The notes below the pieces were generated by a model. That model saw only the letters and a program-made list of their open reading frames with translations, did not search any database and was not told where the DNA came from. A stretch of DNA of 53,142 nucleotides from Desulfonatronovibrio magnus (lineage in GTDB: Bacteria > Desulfobacterota > Desulfovibrionia > Desulfovibrionales > Desulfonatronovibrionaceae), in the NCBI RefSeq assembly GCF_000934755.1, contig NZ_JYNP01000045.1, positions 1 through 53,142 of the forward strand, given 5' to 3'. A program made the position numbers and the translations under genes. This document shows positions 17,336 through 26,569 of the stretch, in pieces (the first letter of the stretch is position 1; each line of letters opens with the position of its first letter).

Positions 17336-18001
17336 CTATTCAAAATAAATAAATTCATAATCGCCTTTATAGCCAAAATATTCATACAGCCATATCCACT
17401 CCGCAACATCAAAAAAGCTCTCGCAAGTTAATGCCCAGCACTGAAGATTGAACAACTCCTGTTCGTTGCGGTAGCTTTCCAGCATTATATATCCTTGCCT
17501 GCCTACACGTTCAATTTCAGCGAGGGCTGACTTTACTTCAAACAGGCGCAGATTATGCAGCGTTCCCAGTGAAATGACCAGATCAAACTCATTATCTCCA
17601 AAAGGATATGGGTCATGGGCCTGATATTGAAACAAATGGGGCCGGACCTCTTCCTTGGCATTTTCCAGGCCGTAACTGGAGATATCAAATCCCCGGATAA
17701 TCAGATCCGGCTGCAGAAGCATCAGTTCATAAAGCAGATATCCCTTGCCGCAGCCAACATCAAGCACCTTTGCTCCAGGACCCAACCTGTAAGTCTGGAT
17801 CAAGGCCTGGGCCACAGGCTTCCAGCGCCCTGGAATATAGCGGTAGCCTCCATATCCATGGCGTCGGTCCCCGTCCCAGTAGTCCTTGCAATACTGCTTG
17901 GCCACGTTCATGCAATGGACTTTGTCGTCATTCATCCGGGCCAGGTAATCGCGCTGGGTGGCCTGATGCAGGGGATTTACAAAATTTCTAAGTTGTCCCA
18001 T
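17336..18001 (-). CDS. Class I SAM-dependent methyltransferase
   Basis: 221 residues with motif I VLDVGCGKGYLLYEL at about 80-94, motif II-like GFDISSYGLENA, and FDLVISLGTLHNL after it. The N-terminus contains DGDRRHGYGGYRYIPGRW. The acceptor cannot be deduced; in this cluster a sugar hydroxyl or carboxyl group is plausible. A repeat-filled gap separates it from the radical SAM gene upstream. Confidence 0.85.
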   Translation of the reverse strand: MGQLRNFVNPLHQATQRDYLARMNDDKVHCMNVAKQYCKDYWDGDRRHGYGGYRYIPGRWKPVAQALIQTYRLGPGAKVLDVGCGKGYLLYELMLLQPDLIIRGFDISSYGLENAKEEVRPHLFQYQAHDPYPFGDNEFDLVISLGTLHNLRLFEVKSALAEIERVGRQGYIMLESYRNEQELFNLQCWALTCESFFDVAEWIWLYEYFGYKGDYEFIYFE

Positions 18002-18009
18002 AAAGTGCT

Positions 18010-18200
18010 TCCTTGTGCTGTATATTCAAAGCTGAAAGCTTGAAGCTCAAAGCTCAGAGTAAAAAAAGCTCGAAGCTGAAAGCTCAAGGCTCATAGTTCG
18101 TGGCTGAAAGCTGTCAGCTGAAATTTCAAATTTCAAAGCTCAAAGCTAAAAGCTCAAAGCTAAAAGCTAAAAGCTGAAAACTAAGAGTTGAAAGCAAAGA
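18010..18200. repeat. AGCTCAAAGCTGAAAGCT quasi-tandem repeat
   Basis: About 190 bases of AAGCTCAAAGCT and AAGCTGAAAGCT words with variants (AGCTCGAAGCTGAAAGCTC, CATAGTTCGTGGCTG). Related words occur at 25250-25310 and 26413-26480. There is no gene inside. Confidence 0.7.
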
Positions 18201-18270
18201 TAAAGAGTTTAAATAAATTAATACAAGATGTTGCCAGGGTATTTTCAGAGGACTTCTGACTGGCAAGTAT

Positions 18271-19335
18271 CTATACAAAAAGTCCATGCTCCTGGTCCAG
18301 GGATAAGTATTCATGTATTGCAATGTTTTTGGGGTGGCTGACGCAATGATGGCCACAATGGATCATGGGGTTAAAGTTGTTTAAAAACTTTTTGTTATGA
18401 TCTGAAAACCAGAAATCCTTGAAGGTTTGCCCAATAATGGATCCCGTCCTTCCGGTCTGGGTATATGCCTTATCCTGGCAGGTATACACGTTCTGGTCCG
18501 CGCCGATAACCGTCAGGTAGCGCAGAAAAGGGCAAAAGGAATAATTCTTCTCAAAACGCTCTTCCAGATCATGGTAGTGGTTGAGAATGGTAAAACCTTC
18601 ATCCGCCAGGGCATGGGCCGATTCTATCTGTGAAGCCACCTCGTCCTTGATTTCCCTGTGATACGCATTGTTGCCGGCGGCGTCATTGCTCATCACCGCC
18701 CCTGACAGTTTGACGTGGTTTACCCCGCACTGCTTCAATTTTTTGCATATTTCAGCAACATATAAAAAGTTTTTATGGGTAATGATGAAACTGACCCCCA
18801 GCACGCACCTGGTATCGCGGGCTGTAAAAGCCCTGATCTGCTCCAGTATGCGGGTAAACTCACCGTGCGCGGCGCCCCGGCTTTCAGTATGGCTGTCATC
18901 ATCCCATGCATCCAGAGATAACCGAATCCATGTCCCGTGCCTGGCAAATACATCAGCCATGCGGCCTTTCAGGTTGGTGCCGTTGGTCAGGGCTGCAACA
19001 CGCACATTGCCCGCGGCCAGGACTTCAATCACCTCAGGCAGGCTCTTGTACAGCAAAGGTTCTCCGCCACCGGAAAAAGTAACAGCCCTGACACCCATAT
19101 CCACAAACTCATGGGCCAGAGCCATCATTTTTTCAGGTGGTATGGAGTCCTGGACGTTCATCTGCTCCCCAAGGGTCATGTGATCAGCCCTGTACGCGCA
19201 GAACCAGCAGTGATGGTTGCAGCGGTTTGTGGGCTTGACCCGGATATGCACGGGAGCCAGTATCCTGCCATCGATCATTGACCTGAGATGCTCTGTGAAC
19301 TGCAAAAATTTTAAAGCGCTGTAGTATGTGGCCAT
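18271..19335 (-). CDS. Radical SAM/SPASM protein (glycan cluster type)
   Basis: 354 residues from the ATG at 19335, 32 bases after the transketolase gene; a longer frame to 19518 would overlap that gene and is rejected. The [4Fe-4S]-SAM motif is CNHHCWFC near residue 40, followed by TFSGGGEPLLY. C-terminal cysteines (SFCPFLRYL, YTCQDK, CGHHC) suggest a SPASM-like auxiliary cluster. Substrate unknown. It is the first of three such modules here (also 24112-25185 and the C-terminus of 37401-40673), and its position beside a transketolase suggests sugar chemistry. Confidence 0.88.
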   Translation of the reverse strand: MATYYSALKFLQFTEHLRSMIDGRILAPVHIRVKPTNRCNHHCWFCAYRADHMTLGEQMNVQDSIPPEKMMALAHEFVDMGVRAVTFSGGGEPLLYKSLPEVIEVLAAGNVRVAALTNGTNLKGRMADVFARHGTWIRLSLDAWDDDSHTESRGAAHGEFTRILEQIRAFTARDTRCVLGVSFIITHKNFLYVAEICKKLKQCGVNHVKLSGAVMSNDAAGNNAYHREIKDEVASQIESAHALADEGFTILNHYHDLEERFEKNYSFCPFLRYLTVIGADQNVYTCQDKAYTQTGRTGSIIGQTFKDFWFSDHNKKFLNNFNPMIHCGHHCVSHPKNIAIHEYLSLDQEHGLFV

Positions 19336-19367
19336 AAATTGTTCTGTATTTTCTCTCTGTTGCTTAC

Positions 19368-20294
19368 TTACTTGCTTGCCATGTCCAGGACAGTGTCTGC
19401 AAGATTTTCTGTGCTCAGTCCGTAAAGGGCCATCAATGTTGACTGAGATCCGTATTTTTCCGGAAACACATCTGGCAGGCCCAAGCGCTTGAAGCGTTTC
19501 CCGGCAAATCCGTCCCACTCGGCCAGTACTTCCGCGCTTGCCCCGCCCAGGCCACCAAGGACCGAATGCTCCTCTACAGTTACAATGATCCGGACCGGAG
19601 TGGCCATCTCCTTCAACAACTTAGAATCAAAGGGCTTCAATGTGTGCATATGCAGAATCCCGGCATCGATACCTTTTTCCATCAAGGTCATTCTGGCTTC
19701 CAGGGCTATGCCCATGGTTATTCCGGTGGTTACAATCAGTACATCCTTTCCATAATGTACAGGGACCCCTTTGCCAATCTCAAACTCATGCTTCTCACTG
19801 GTAACAATGGGGTCGTATCCTTTGGCCAGACGAATATACAAAGGATAAGGCCAATCCAGGGTTTTCGGCATCAATCTGGCCATTTCATCCGCATCCGCCG
19901 GGGCTACTATGGTCATGTTGGGAATACTTCGCATTACTGAAATATCTTCAATAACCTGGTGGGTAGGACCCAGGGGGGCGTAGACCAAACCGCCGCCATT
20001 GCCCACCAGGCGCACGGGAAGATTATGCATGCAGAGATCCACAACAACCTGATCCAGGGCCCTGCGTACAATAAAAGAGGCGATGGTATTTACATATACA
20101 ATAAATCCGTCCATGGCCATTCCGGCTGCCATGCCGATAACATTGGCCTCGCTGATCCCCTCCATAAAAAACCGGTCCGGAAAATCACGCCGGAATTCAC
20201 CCATGTTGCCAACACCCAGGTCTGATCCCATGAACACCACCCTGGGGTCTTTGCCGGCCAACTTATATATCTGGTTTAAACAGGTTTTGCGCAT
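19368..20294 (-). CDS. Transketolase, C-terminal (pyrimidine-binding) subunit
   Basis: 308 residues comprising the Pyr domain (GSDLGVGNMGEF, FFMEGISEANVIGMAAGMA with the catalytic glutamate) and the C-terminal domain (VTVEEHSVLGGLGGASAEV). It forms one half of a split thiamine-diphosphate enzyme with the protein at 20276-21142; the genes overlap by 19 bases. It could provide sedoheptulose 7-phosphate for the heptose genes at 26-29 kb or transfer a two-carbon unit to a sugar nucleotide. Neither can be decided from the sequence. Confidence 0.9.
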   Translation of the reverse strand: MRKTCLNQIYKLAGKDPRVVFMGSDLGVGNMGEFRRDFPDRFFMEGISEANVIGMAAGMAMDGFIVYVNTIASFIVRRALDQVVVDLCMHNLPVRLVGNGGGLVYAPLGPTHQVIEDISVMRSIPNMTIVAPADADEMARLMPKTLDWPYPLYIRLAKGYDPIVTSEKHEFEIGKGVPVHYGKDVLIVTTGITMGIALEARMTLMEKGIDAGILHMHTLKPFDSKLLKEMATPVRIIVTVEEHSVLGGLGGASAEVLAEWDGFAGKRFKRLGLPDVFPEKYGSQSTLMALYGLSTENLADTVLDMASK

Positions 20295-21142
20295 TGCTTA
20301 TCCAGTGAGTTCATGAGTTCCTGCACGCATTCAGCCGTAACCTTGCTCTTGTGATGCCAGGCCAGATTGTTTTCCGTCCCGGCAAAGCCCTTGCCCTTGA
20401 CCGTGTGGCAGATAATGACCGAAGGCTTGCCAGGGCAAAAGGGCAGCTCATTCATAACCTCAAGCAGGGAATCAGGATCGTGGCCATTGACGTCCCTGAC
20501 TTCAAACCCAAAGGCTTGCCACTTGGCGCTCAAGGGCTCCAGCGGGGACACTTCAGATACAGGCCCGTAGGACTGAAGCTTGTTGTAATCAATGATGATA
20601 ATAAAATTGTCCAGGCAATGCTTGGAAGCGCACAGGGCCGCTTCCCAGACCGAGCCTTCCTGGGCCTCTCCGTCTCCAATAATGACAAACACCCTGGAAG
20701 ACCGACCCTGCATCCTGGCGCTTAAGGCCAGGCCAACGCCTATGGAAGGACCGTGGCCAAGGCTACCGGTGGTAGCTTCCACTCCGGGTATCTTGCCTCT
20801 TTCGGGATGACCGCCCAGGATGCCCTCAGCACTGCAAAATTTATTCAGTTCGTCCTTTGGGAAAAATCCCTTGTCCGCCAGAACAGCGTAAAGAGCCAGA
20901 CAACCATGTCCTTTGGATAAGATGCAGCGGTCCCGCTCCGGCCAGTCAGGATTTTTTGAATCATATCGCAGTACTTTATCATAGAGAACACAGAGGATTT
21001 CAACCAGGGACAAGGCTGAAGCCAGGTGCCCCCGGCCGGCGCAGTGCATGGTTTGGACCATGATCTTTCTCATGTCCTGGCTGCGCTTGTTCAGTGCAGC
21101 CCGCATTGCCCGATCATGCCAGGCATCGACGGAATCGTTCAT
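20276..21142 (-). CDS. Transketolase, N-terminal (thiamine-diphosphate-binding) subunit
   Basis: 288 residues. Seen are the helix GRGHLASALSLVEIL, the LSKGHGCLALYAVL and ATTGSLGHGPSIGVGLAL blocks, and the TPP-binding GDGEAQEGSVWEA followed by IIDYNKLQSYG. It lacks the pyrimidine-binding half, which is the overlapping next gene. Its own start overlaps the end of the phosphotransferase gene by 29 bases, so the three are likely co-translated. Confidence 0.9.
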   Translation of the reverse strand: MNDSVDAWHDRAMRAALNKRSQDMRKIMVQTMHCAGRGHLASALSLVEILCVLYDKVLRYDSKNPDWPERDRCILSKGHGCLALYAVLADKGFFPKDELNKFCSAEGILGGHPERGKIPGVEATTGSLGHGPSIGVGLALSARMQGRSSRVFVIIGDGEAQEGSVWEAALCASKHCLDNFIIIIDYNKLQSYGPVSEVSPLEPLSAKWQAFGFEVRDVNGHDPDSLLEVMNELPFCPGKPSVIICHTVKGKGFAGTENNLAWHHKSKVTAECVQELMNSLDKQCAKPV

Positions 21143-22163
21143 ATTTTTCCCAACTTTGGTTCAATAGATTTTCAGCCTTTTGAAGCTGGCGCTGCAGCAC
21201 ATTCTTTTCCGGTTGACAAGCATTGGAAAACCTGCGGCGTTCAAGATCCGCCGGGATAAATTCATTGAGCAGAATGCAGCACCACTTGACAACAAAAATT
21301 GGATACAGGGCAATGCTCCTGTCATAAAGCCATTTCCCTGGCTGTAATCCTTGCAAGGATTTCTTCAAAAGCCGTTCCCTGACCTTAGGTTCCAAATCCA
21401 TCAATGGATGGGGATGCAGGTCCATATCGCACAGGGTCTTGGCTGGATCGTCCCAGCCGAAATATTCAAAATCAAGAAACCAGAGACGATTATCCGCGCC
21501 CCTGAGAGCATTGTGAAACCCAAAATCAGAGGGGCTCAGGGTCTGCCTTGATCTGGGCAGCTTTTCCTCAAAGTCCAGTCTTTCCCGGCAATGGTTTTCA
21601 GCCTGGTCCAGGGCTGGTGCGAGTTGCTCATGCAAAAACGCGTGCATCCTGCCAACAACAGAGCTTTCATTGGGAGCATTGGATAGCCTTGTCAGGCGAA
21701 AACGCACATTGTCCATTAAGCCATCCGGGCTGAAAAATGCCTCTGATGCCGGATCTGCCAGGTCATACTGTACGCTGTCAGCAATTTTTTTTAAAGAACC
21801 AAGAAATTGTACTGCCTGCTCCGCATCATCCAGTGTTGCCAGGGATACCCGGGTGCCGGATATATGCTCCAAAATAGCTACGCTGTTTTCTTCGTCCACG
21901 GCCAGAATCATCGGCACTGCTCTGATTCCATGCCCGTGCAACAGCTGAAGGGCTTTTACCTCCACTGACATGCGATCGCGGGGATCACCTGGGTGGCGAA
22001 AATAGTGCTTGGCAATTACTGTCTGGCCATCACTAAGATTGAGCCTGAAGACTTGGCTGTTGCGGCCCCCTGCAATGGATTGCGCGGACATGACAGGTAT
22101 TTTGCAAAGCTTGTTCCAAATTTGGCTGGCCTTATGTCCATTTGTGTCATGCTTGAAAGACAA
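21114..22163 (-). CDS. APH/choline-kinase-like phosphotransferase
   Basis: About 349 residues. The kinase core shows VFRLNLSDGQTVIAKHYF (ATP-binding lysine), AILEHISGTRV, and the Brenner-type catalytic block LSPSDFGFHNALRG with WFLDFEYFGWDDPAKTL. The expected HxD is SPSDFGFHN here, a variant seen in this kinase superfamily. The start is uncertain: no ATG exists in frame near the upstream gene, so I use a TTG at 22163 preceded by GGGAGGAAA; an ATG at 22091 is the alternative. The open frame continues to 22370 only inside the HAD gene. It likely phosphorylates a sugar or small alcohol made by the neighbours. Confidence 0.72.
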   Translation of the reverse strand: MSFKHDTNGHKASQIWNKLCKIPVMSAQSIAGGRNSQVFRLNLSDGQTVIAKHYFRHPGDPRDRMSVEVKALQLLHGHGIRAVPMILAVDEENSVAILEHISGTRVSLATLDDAEQAVQFLGSLKKIADSVQYDLADPASEAFFSPDGLMDNVRFRLTRLSNAPNESSVVGRMHAFLHEQLAPALDQAENHCRERLDFEEKLPRSRQTLSPSDFGFHNALRGADNRLWFLDFEYFGWDDPAKTLCDMDLHPHPLMDLEPKVRERLLKKSLQGLQPGKWLYDRSIALYPIFVVKWCCILLNEFIPADLERRRFSNACQPEKNVLQRQLQKAENLLNQSWEKYERFRRCLA

Positions 22164-22755
22164 ACCGGGTAATTTCCTCCCAACTTCTGCATACCGTGAC
22201 TTTTTCAGTATTCTTTGCCAAGTCGACAGGTAAAAAATGAAACCTGCTGATGGTTGTATCCAAATCCCTGTGCAGCAAAACTTCTTCCAGGTCGTCAATA
22301 AAGTGTGTGCAGCCCAGGCTATTAATCCGCACAACCTTGTCCTCACGGGTGGATTCAAAAAAAATACCATTGCTCCTCAGGCCGTTCTTGTTGTCCAGCA
22401 AACCATGGGTCTGCAGCCAATCCAGGGAGGCCTGGCGCAGATTTGTCTGCGTGTCATCATGAGGAGAATACTTGGTCTTATGGCTGACAACAAAAATATC
22501 GGCGCCATGCTCTGCTGCAGCAAAGAGAAATTCTTTAAAACCCGGCATAATTTCAGCCTCGGGCATACATGGTCCGTATACCCGGCCCTGCAGCTTCTGC
22601 CAGGCTAATTCGCCATGCTTATGGCGGATACAAACCCCGACTGCCAGCTTTGTTGCAGGGCATGTCAGCTTAATAAGGCCTTGGGAAAGTGCCTCGCTAT
22701 GAAAAATACGGTCATAGGAAACTATTGTGTTGTCAAAATCAATGCCTATACGCAT
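22147..22755 (-). CDS. HAD-family phosphatase-like protein
   Basis: 202 residues with the HAD motif I at the very start (IGIDFDNTIVSYD), a motif II-like FVVSHKTKYS and a motif IV-like THFIDDLEEVL. These residues fit an aspartate-dependent phosphohydrolase. It is translationally linked to the phosphotransferase and split transketolase. It does not look like a canonical heptose-bisphosphate phosphatase (GmhB) but could fill that role; this is inference. Confidence 0.8.
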   Translation of the reverse strand: MRIGIDFDNTIVSYDRIFHSEALSQGLIKLTCPATKLAVGVCIRHKHGELAWQKLQGRVYGPCMPEAEIMPGFKEFLFAAAEHGADIFVVSHKTKYSPHDDTQTNLRQASLDWLQTHGLLDNKNGLRSNGIFFESTREDKVVRINSLGCTHFIDDLEEVLLHRDLDTTISRFHFLPVDLAKNTEKVTVCRSWEEITRFVFQA

Positions 22756-22840
22756 ACATTTATATCTATACTTGATAAGTATATTTTCATAAATAATTTA
22801 CAATAAGATAAAAAAATTAGAAATATATTGAACATAGCTA

Positions 22841-24028
22841 TTAAAAGCTAAAATTTCTTAAATTTAAACGCTTTAAGTTCTCTAGCTTTGCCCTGCCTTT
22901 TAGCTTTTTTAAATTATCCGGTATGCGAGAAGACATTTTGTATGACATCATGAAGCCGCTATCATCAACTTTTAAAAAACCAAATTTTTCTTGGTAGTAT
23001 TCCTTTGTGACTAATAAGCCAGCCTGGTCTAAAGTCCATTTTCCACCATTATTAAGTGCATAATTAATATAAGCAGAATATATTCTTAAAAAATTTATTG
23101 ATTCTCGACTGTTTCTAAAATAGGATAAGCCAGCATTAAATCTCACCCATGGCACAATAGCATTATCTATTCTTGTAAAAGCTAAATTGTTTTTAATATT
23201 ATTCGTATACTGACTAATATCAAAGTCAACATTCATGTCAATATCCATAAGTATGCAATTGCAGTTATATTTAACCATAATTTCTTCACACTTGAGAAAT
23301 CTATACAAACTACTCATCAAAGCCATATTGTAGTGTGTAGTTGAAAAATCAACTTCTATGTTTTTGTAATTCTTTTTTAGTGTTTCTGAAAAGCTTATTA
23401 TATGAGGGATCGTGGCTGAATCATTGATTATTACTATAAAGTATATCAAATTTTTATTATTTAGTCTAAGCTGTCGGCTAAAAAAATCAGAAAAAATTAA
23501 AAAAAGTTTAATATCACATGATATTAATATAACATTTTGATTCGTTGGTTTTTTGTCAGGTTTGCTATCAGTAAATTTTACACTGTCTAATAAAAAATTA
23601 TATGATTCTGGAGGAAAAAAATTGCTCGAATGTTCAACATATTCAGGTGTCATCTGTATATTGTCATAAAAATATTTCATGTAAGTTTGTGCGCAAGTAT
23701 AGAATGAACACATCCAGTCCTTACTTTTGTGTGAATAGCCAATGAAACCATTAATGTAGTCTTGAAAGCCGGGCAATTGTGAATTAAAGTTAAAATCATT
23801 TTTTAAATGTTTCAAAAAATTAACATTTCCAGCATAAGCTGCTGATATTACTATGTCAAATCTGTCTTGTAAGTCTAATATGCATGACTTTTTTTTAAAA
23901 CATGAATATAGTTCAATAGCATAACGACATGATTTTGCGAAGTCTCTTAATCTAAAATATTTAGTTCTTAATTTTCTCAGCTCAATTATACCATCTGAAT
24001 TGTTATATTTAGTGCTGTTTATAGTCAT
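22841..24028 (-). CDS. Unassigned protein, possible GT-A-type glycosyltransferase
   Basis: 395 residues from the ATG at 24028 (a TTG at 24055 is also in frame). I do not recognise the family. The central part has NCILMDIDMNVDFD, which looks like a DxD metal site, then VPWVRFNAGLSYF and WTLDQAGLLV, an arrangement seen in nucleotide-sugar-dependent GT-A proteins that check for a substrate acceptor. The N-terminal 150 residues are helical and lack motifs. The DNA is very AT-rich compared with both neighbours, indicating separate acquisition. A glycosyltransferase role is the best guess. Confidence 0.55.
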   Translation of the reverse strand: MTINSTKYNNSDGIIELRKLRTKYFRLRDFAKSCRYAIELYSCFKKKSCILDLQDRFDIVISAAYAGNVNFLKHLKNDFNFNSQLPGFQDYINGFIGYSHKSKDWMCSFYTCAQTYMKYFYDNIQMTPEYVEHSSNFFPPESYNFLLDSVKFTDSKPDKKPTNQNVILISCDIKLFLIFSDFFSRQLRLNNKNLIYFIVIINDSATIPHIISFSETLKKNYKNIEVDFSTTHYNMALMSSLYRFLKCEEIMVKYNCNCILMDIDMNVDFDISQYTNNIKNNLAFTRIDNAIVPWVRFNAGLSYFRNSRESINFLRIYSAYINYALNNGGKWTLDQAGLLVTKEYYQEKFGFLKVDDSGFMMSYKMSSRIPDNLKKLKGRAKLENLKRLNLRNFSF

Positions 24029-24111
24029 AATTTTCTGTGTGTAATAGACGTACAATGTGAAAGATTAAAATATAATTCCCTAAATCAATTTATACGATTA
24101 AAAAATTTTAA

Positions 24112-25185
24112 CTATATAAAATTTGCATGCGCAGGAGGTTCTTTCAACTCCCACAAGTACCGATTGATTTCGTCCATTCTACAGTTCACCCTGCACTTGG
24201 TTGAATCAAAATCCTTCTCAAACCACTTCATCAATTTCCTTCTGCGATCTCCAGTCCATATTTCATCAAAACTATGATCATAAACATTACCGTAACAAAA
24301 ATTTTCATCCCCCAGAAACACACTGCATCCCCAGATATTTCCCTCGGCATCCATGTAGGACCAGAAGGGCAGGGCCAGGCAGGAGGGGTAAGCGCGGTCC
24401 TGCTCATCCCATTTATGCATGGTGCGTTTTCTGAAGATTACTGAGAAGGAATCCGAGGCATGGGCCTGAAGCCGATTATTCAGATCTTCATATTGTGAGT
24501 ACTCAATCTTCCTGTATTCCTGGGTTTTGCTTTGGGGATGCTGGGAATACGGCTTGACCACCAGGTAATCAATTCCCATATCCCGGCAGCGCCGGGCAAG
24601 GACTTCAATTTCCTGTGCATTTTCCGGCAAAAGGATAATTTGCAGACCCAGAGTGCAACGCCCCCCCTGTTTTTCTCGGATTTGAGCAGCCTGTTCCAGG
24701 TTGTGCATAACCCGCTCGAAATGATCCGGCCTGGTCCCGTGAATTCGGGAGTAGGTTTCAGCAGTCCCGGCATTACAGCTGATCTTGATCCATTCGGTAT
24801 GTTCCAGGATTTCGCGACTGATTTCCGGAGACATGAGCGTGCCATTGGTGGTCAGGGCCACGTCAATGCCTGATTTTCTGGTATGCTGGACGATCTCAGC
24901 CATGTCCTGGTGCAAAAAGGGCTCGCCCTCGCCGGCATACATGACGCTCTTCAGGCCCAGACGACCAAGCTCAGTCAGACGTTCTTTCAGCAATCCGGTA
25001 TCAAGAAATCGTTTCTTGTACCCCATGAAATCCAGCCCGCAGAACACGCAACGATGGTTGCATGCCCCGGCAGGACTGATCTCCATGTAGAGGGGGTAGA
25101 CGCACTGTCCTTGCAACCACTGAGCCACCCTTTGGGGATGGTAATTCAGTTTGTGGCTGTCTATTTTGTATCTGTCTTTGTTCAT
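24112..25185 (-). CDS. Radical SAM/SPASM protein
   Basis: 357 residues. The SAM motif CNHRCVFC near residue 44 is followed by GEGEPFLHQDM. The SPASM-type C-terminus shows CLALPFWSYMDAEGNIWGC, NFCYGNVYD and CRVNCRMDEINRYLWELK. I use the ATG at 25185; 25200 is an in-frame alternative. Proteins of this type are common in polysaccharide clusters and have no known reaction; a glycan-bound peptide or sugar radical modification is conceivable. Confidence 0.87.
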   Translation of the reverse strand: MNKDRYKIDSHKLNYHPQRVAQWLQGQCVYPLYMEISPAGACNHRCVFCGLDFMGYKKRFLDTGLLKERLTELGRLGLKSVMYAGEGEPFLHQDMAEIVQHTRKSGIDVALTTNGTLMSPEISREILEHTEWIKISCNAGTAETYSRIHGTRPDHFERVMHNLEQAAQIREKQGGRCTLGLQIILLPENAQEIEVLARRCRDMGIDYLVVKPYSQHPQSKTQEYRKIEYSQYEDLNNRLQAHASDSFSVIFRKRTMHKWDEQDRAYPSCLALPFWSYMDAEGNIWGCSVFLGDENFCYGNVYDHSFDEIWTGDRRRKLMKWFEKDFDSTKCRVNCRMDEINRYLWELKEPPAHANFI

Positions 25186-25227
25186 CGTGATGTTAACCAC
25201 TGATGTTTACTTGAAACTTTTATTAAC

Positions 25228-25378
25228 CACTAATCTGCACTAATTTTTATGAGCTCAAAGATGAAAGATGAAAGCTCAAAGCTCAAAGCTCAAAGATAAA
25301 AGATCAAAGCTTTGCTGCAATACAACCTTCTGATTGTCCAGGCTCTTATGAGAAATCAGTATGCAATAGTGGTTCCAA
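25228..25378. repeat. CCACTAATC / AGCTCAAAGCT composite repeat, degraded copy
   Basis: AACCACTAATCTGCACTAATTTTTATG followed by GATGAAAGCTCAAAGCTC words and a decayed right half (CTTATGAGAAATCAGTATGC). It is the same order of blocks as 26376-26554 but its right arm has lost most complementarity. Words here are written in shorter pieces: the left arm is at about 25229-25253. Confidence 0.6.
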
Positions 25379-26362
25379 TCAGCTCTTCCCCAGGTACTTG
25401 AACCAATCCTGGGTAGCTTCTTCAATGCTCTTTGGCGTCCATACCGGGGCCTTGCGCCAATACTCGATGTTTTCCAATACATTGGCAACACCCTGTTCAA
25501 TGGACACCTTGGGGCGCCAGCCAAGCTCGTTCCTGGCCTTTGTGATATCGGCAAAGGTACAGTCCGGCTCTCCTGGGCGCTTGGGGATGAAGACATGATC
25601 TCCGCCCAGCAGTTCCACCAGTCGGTTGACAGAAACAGTTCCATCGCTTCCGATGTTGTATACTTCTCCCACGCGGTCGCTCTTGGCCGCAGCCAGGAAC
25701 GATTCCGCAATATCTGATACATAGGTGAAGTCCCTGGTCTGGGTTCCGTCGCCAACAATGGTGAAGGGCTGGCTTGCAAGTTTCTGAGCCAGGAACACCC
25801 CGAAAACCGCCCCGTATGTGCCAGAGGTGCGCGATCTTGGGCCGTAAACATTGAAGAAACGCAGGGAAACGGCGGACAGTTTGTAAACCTGGGCCCAGTG
25901 CAGGACCAGTTCCTCGCCCAGACGCTTGGTCAGGGCATAGGGGTACTGGGGGCGAATCTCAGCTGTTTCAGGCGTGGGGTAGTTGTCCGGGATGCCGTAG
26001 CAGGAGGAGGACGCGGCATAGACGAACCGTTTCACTCCCGTGGCGACGCTGGCCTGGAGGACGTTAAACGTCCCGTCCACATTGGCCCGGAAATAGGCTT
26101 GAGGTTGCTGGATGCTGGGCACGATATCAGCCAGGGCTGCCAGGTGAAAGACCCAGTCAGTACCCTGGAAATGGCTTAGCCAATCGTCTTGTGTGCCAAG
26201 GTCGCATTCAACGAGTTCTACCCTGCCGCGAACATGGTCCAGGTTCTCCGGCCTGCCTGTGCTGTAATTGTCCAGCACAACCACTTTATGGCCCAGGGCC
26301 AACAGGGAGTCAACAAGATGGCTGCCGATAAACCCGGCGCCGCCGGTCACGATGGATTTCAT
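25379..26362 (-). CDS. NAD-dependent nucleotide-sugar epimerase/dehydratase
   Basis: A 327-residue extended SDR with TGGAGFIGSHLVDSL at residues 6-20, an AASSSCYG segment and the catalytic YALTK. The C-terminal half carries FTYVSDIAESFL and the substrate-side RPGEPDCTFADITKARNELGW, typical of UDP-glucose 4-epimerase-like and WbpP-like enzymes. A purine-rich AAAGGATCT precedes the ATG. In this neighbourhood it could epimerise a nucleotide-activated heptose, but a hexose substrate is equally possible. Confidence 0.87.
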   Translation of the reverse strand: MKSIVTGGAGFIGSHLVDSLLALGHKVVVLDNYSTGRPENLDHVRGRVELVECDLGTQDDWLSHFQGTDWVFHLAALADIVPSIQQPQAYFRANVDGTFNVLQASVATGVKRFVYAASSSCYGIPDNYPTPETAEIRPQYPYALTKRLGEELVLHWAQVYKLSAVSLRFFNVYGPRSRTSGTYGAVFGVFLAQKLASQPFTIVGDGTQTRDFTYVSDIAESFLAAAKSDRVGEVYNIGSDGTVSVNRLVELLGGDHVFIPKRPGEPDCTFADITKARNELGWRPKVSIEQGVANVLENIEYWRKAPVWTPKSIEEATQDWFKYLGKS

Positions 26363-26375
26363 TGAGATCCTTTTT

Positions 26376-26554
26376 TAACCACTAATTTTCACTGATTCGC
26401 ACTAATTTTTTGAGCACAAAGTTTAAAGCTGAAAGCTGATGGCTCATAGCTCATAGCTCATGGCTGGTAGCTGCTGGCATGTCTGCCATAAAACCATCTG
26501 GGCTGTACAGATTCTTATGAAAAATTAGTGAAGATTAGTGGAAATTAGTGGGTC
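26376..26554. repeat. Composite structured repeat with complementary CACTAATT arms
   Basis: The left arm (CCACTAATTTTCACTG, CGCACTAATTTTT; 26378-26411) is complementary to the right arm (AAAAATTAGTGAAG, GGAAATTAGTGG; 26520-26552). Between them are AAGCTGAAAGCTGATGGCTC and GCTCATAGCTCATGGCTG words and a GCTGCTGGCATGTCTGCC segment. A degraded relative lies at 25228-25378. The gap between the epimerase and the SIS gene holds nothing else. Confidence 0.75.
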
Positions 26555-26569
26555 AAAGTTCTTCCTGAT

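Noticed and set aside
22147-22370. A longer N-terminus for the phosphotransferase
   Set aside because: The frame continues only because it overlaps the HAD gene in another frame; the residues there resemble no kinase.
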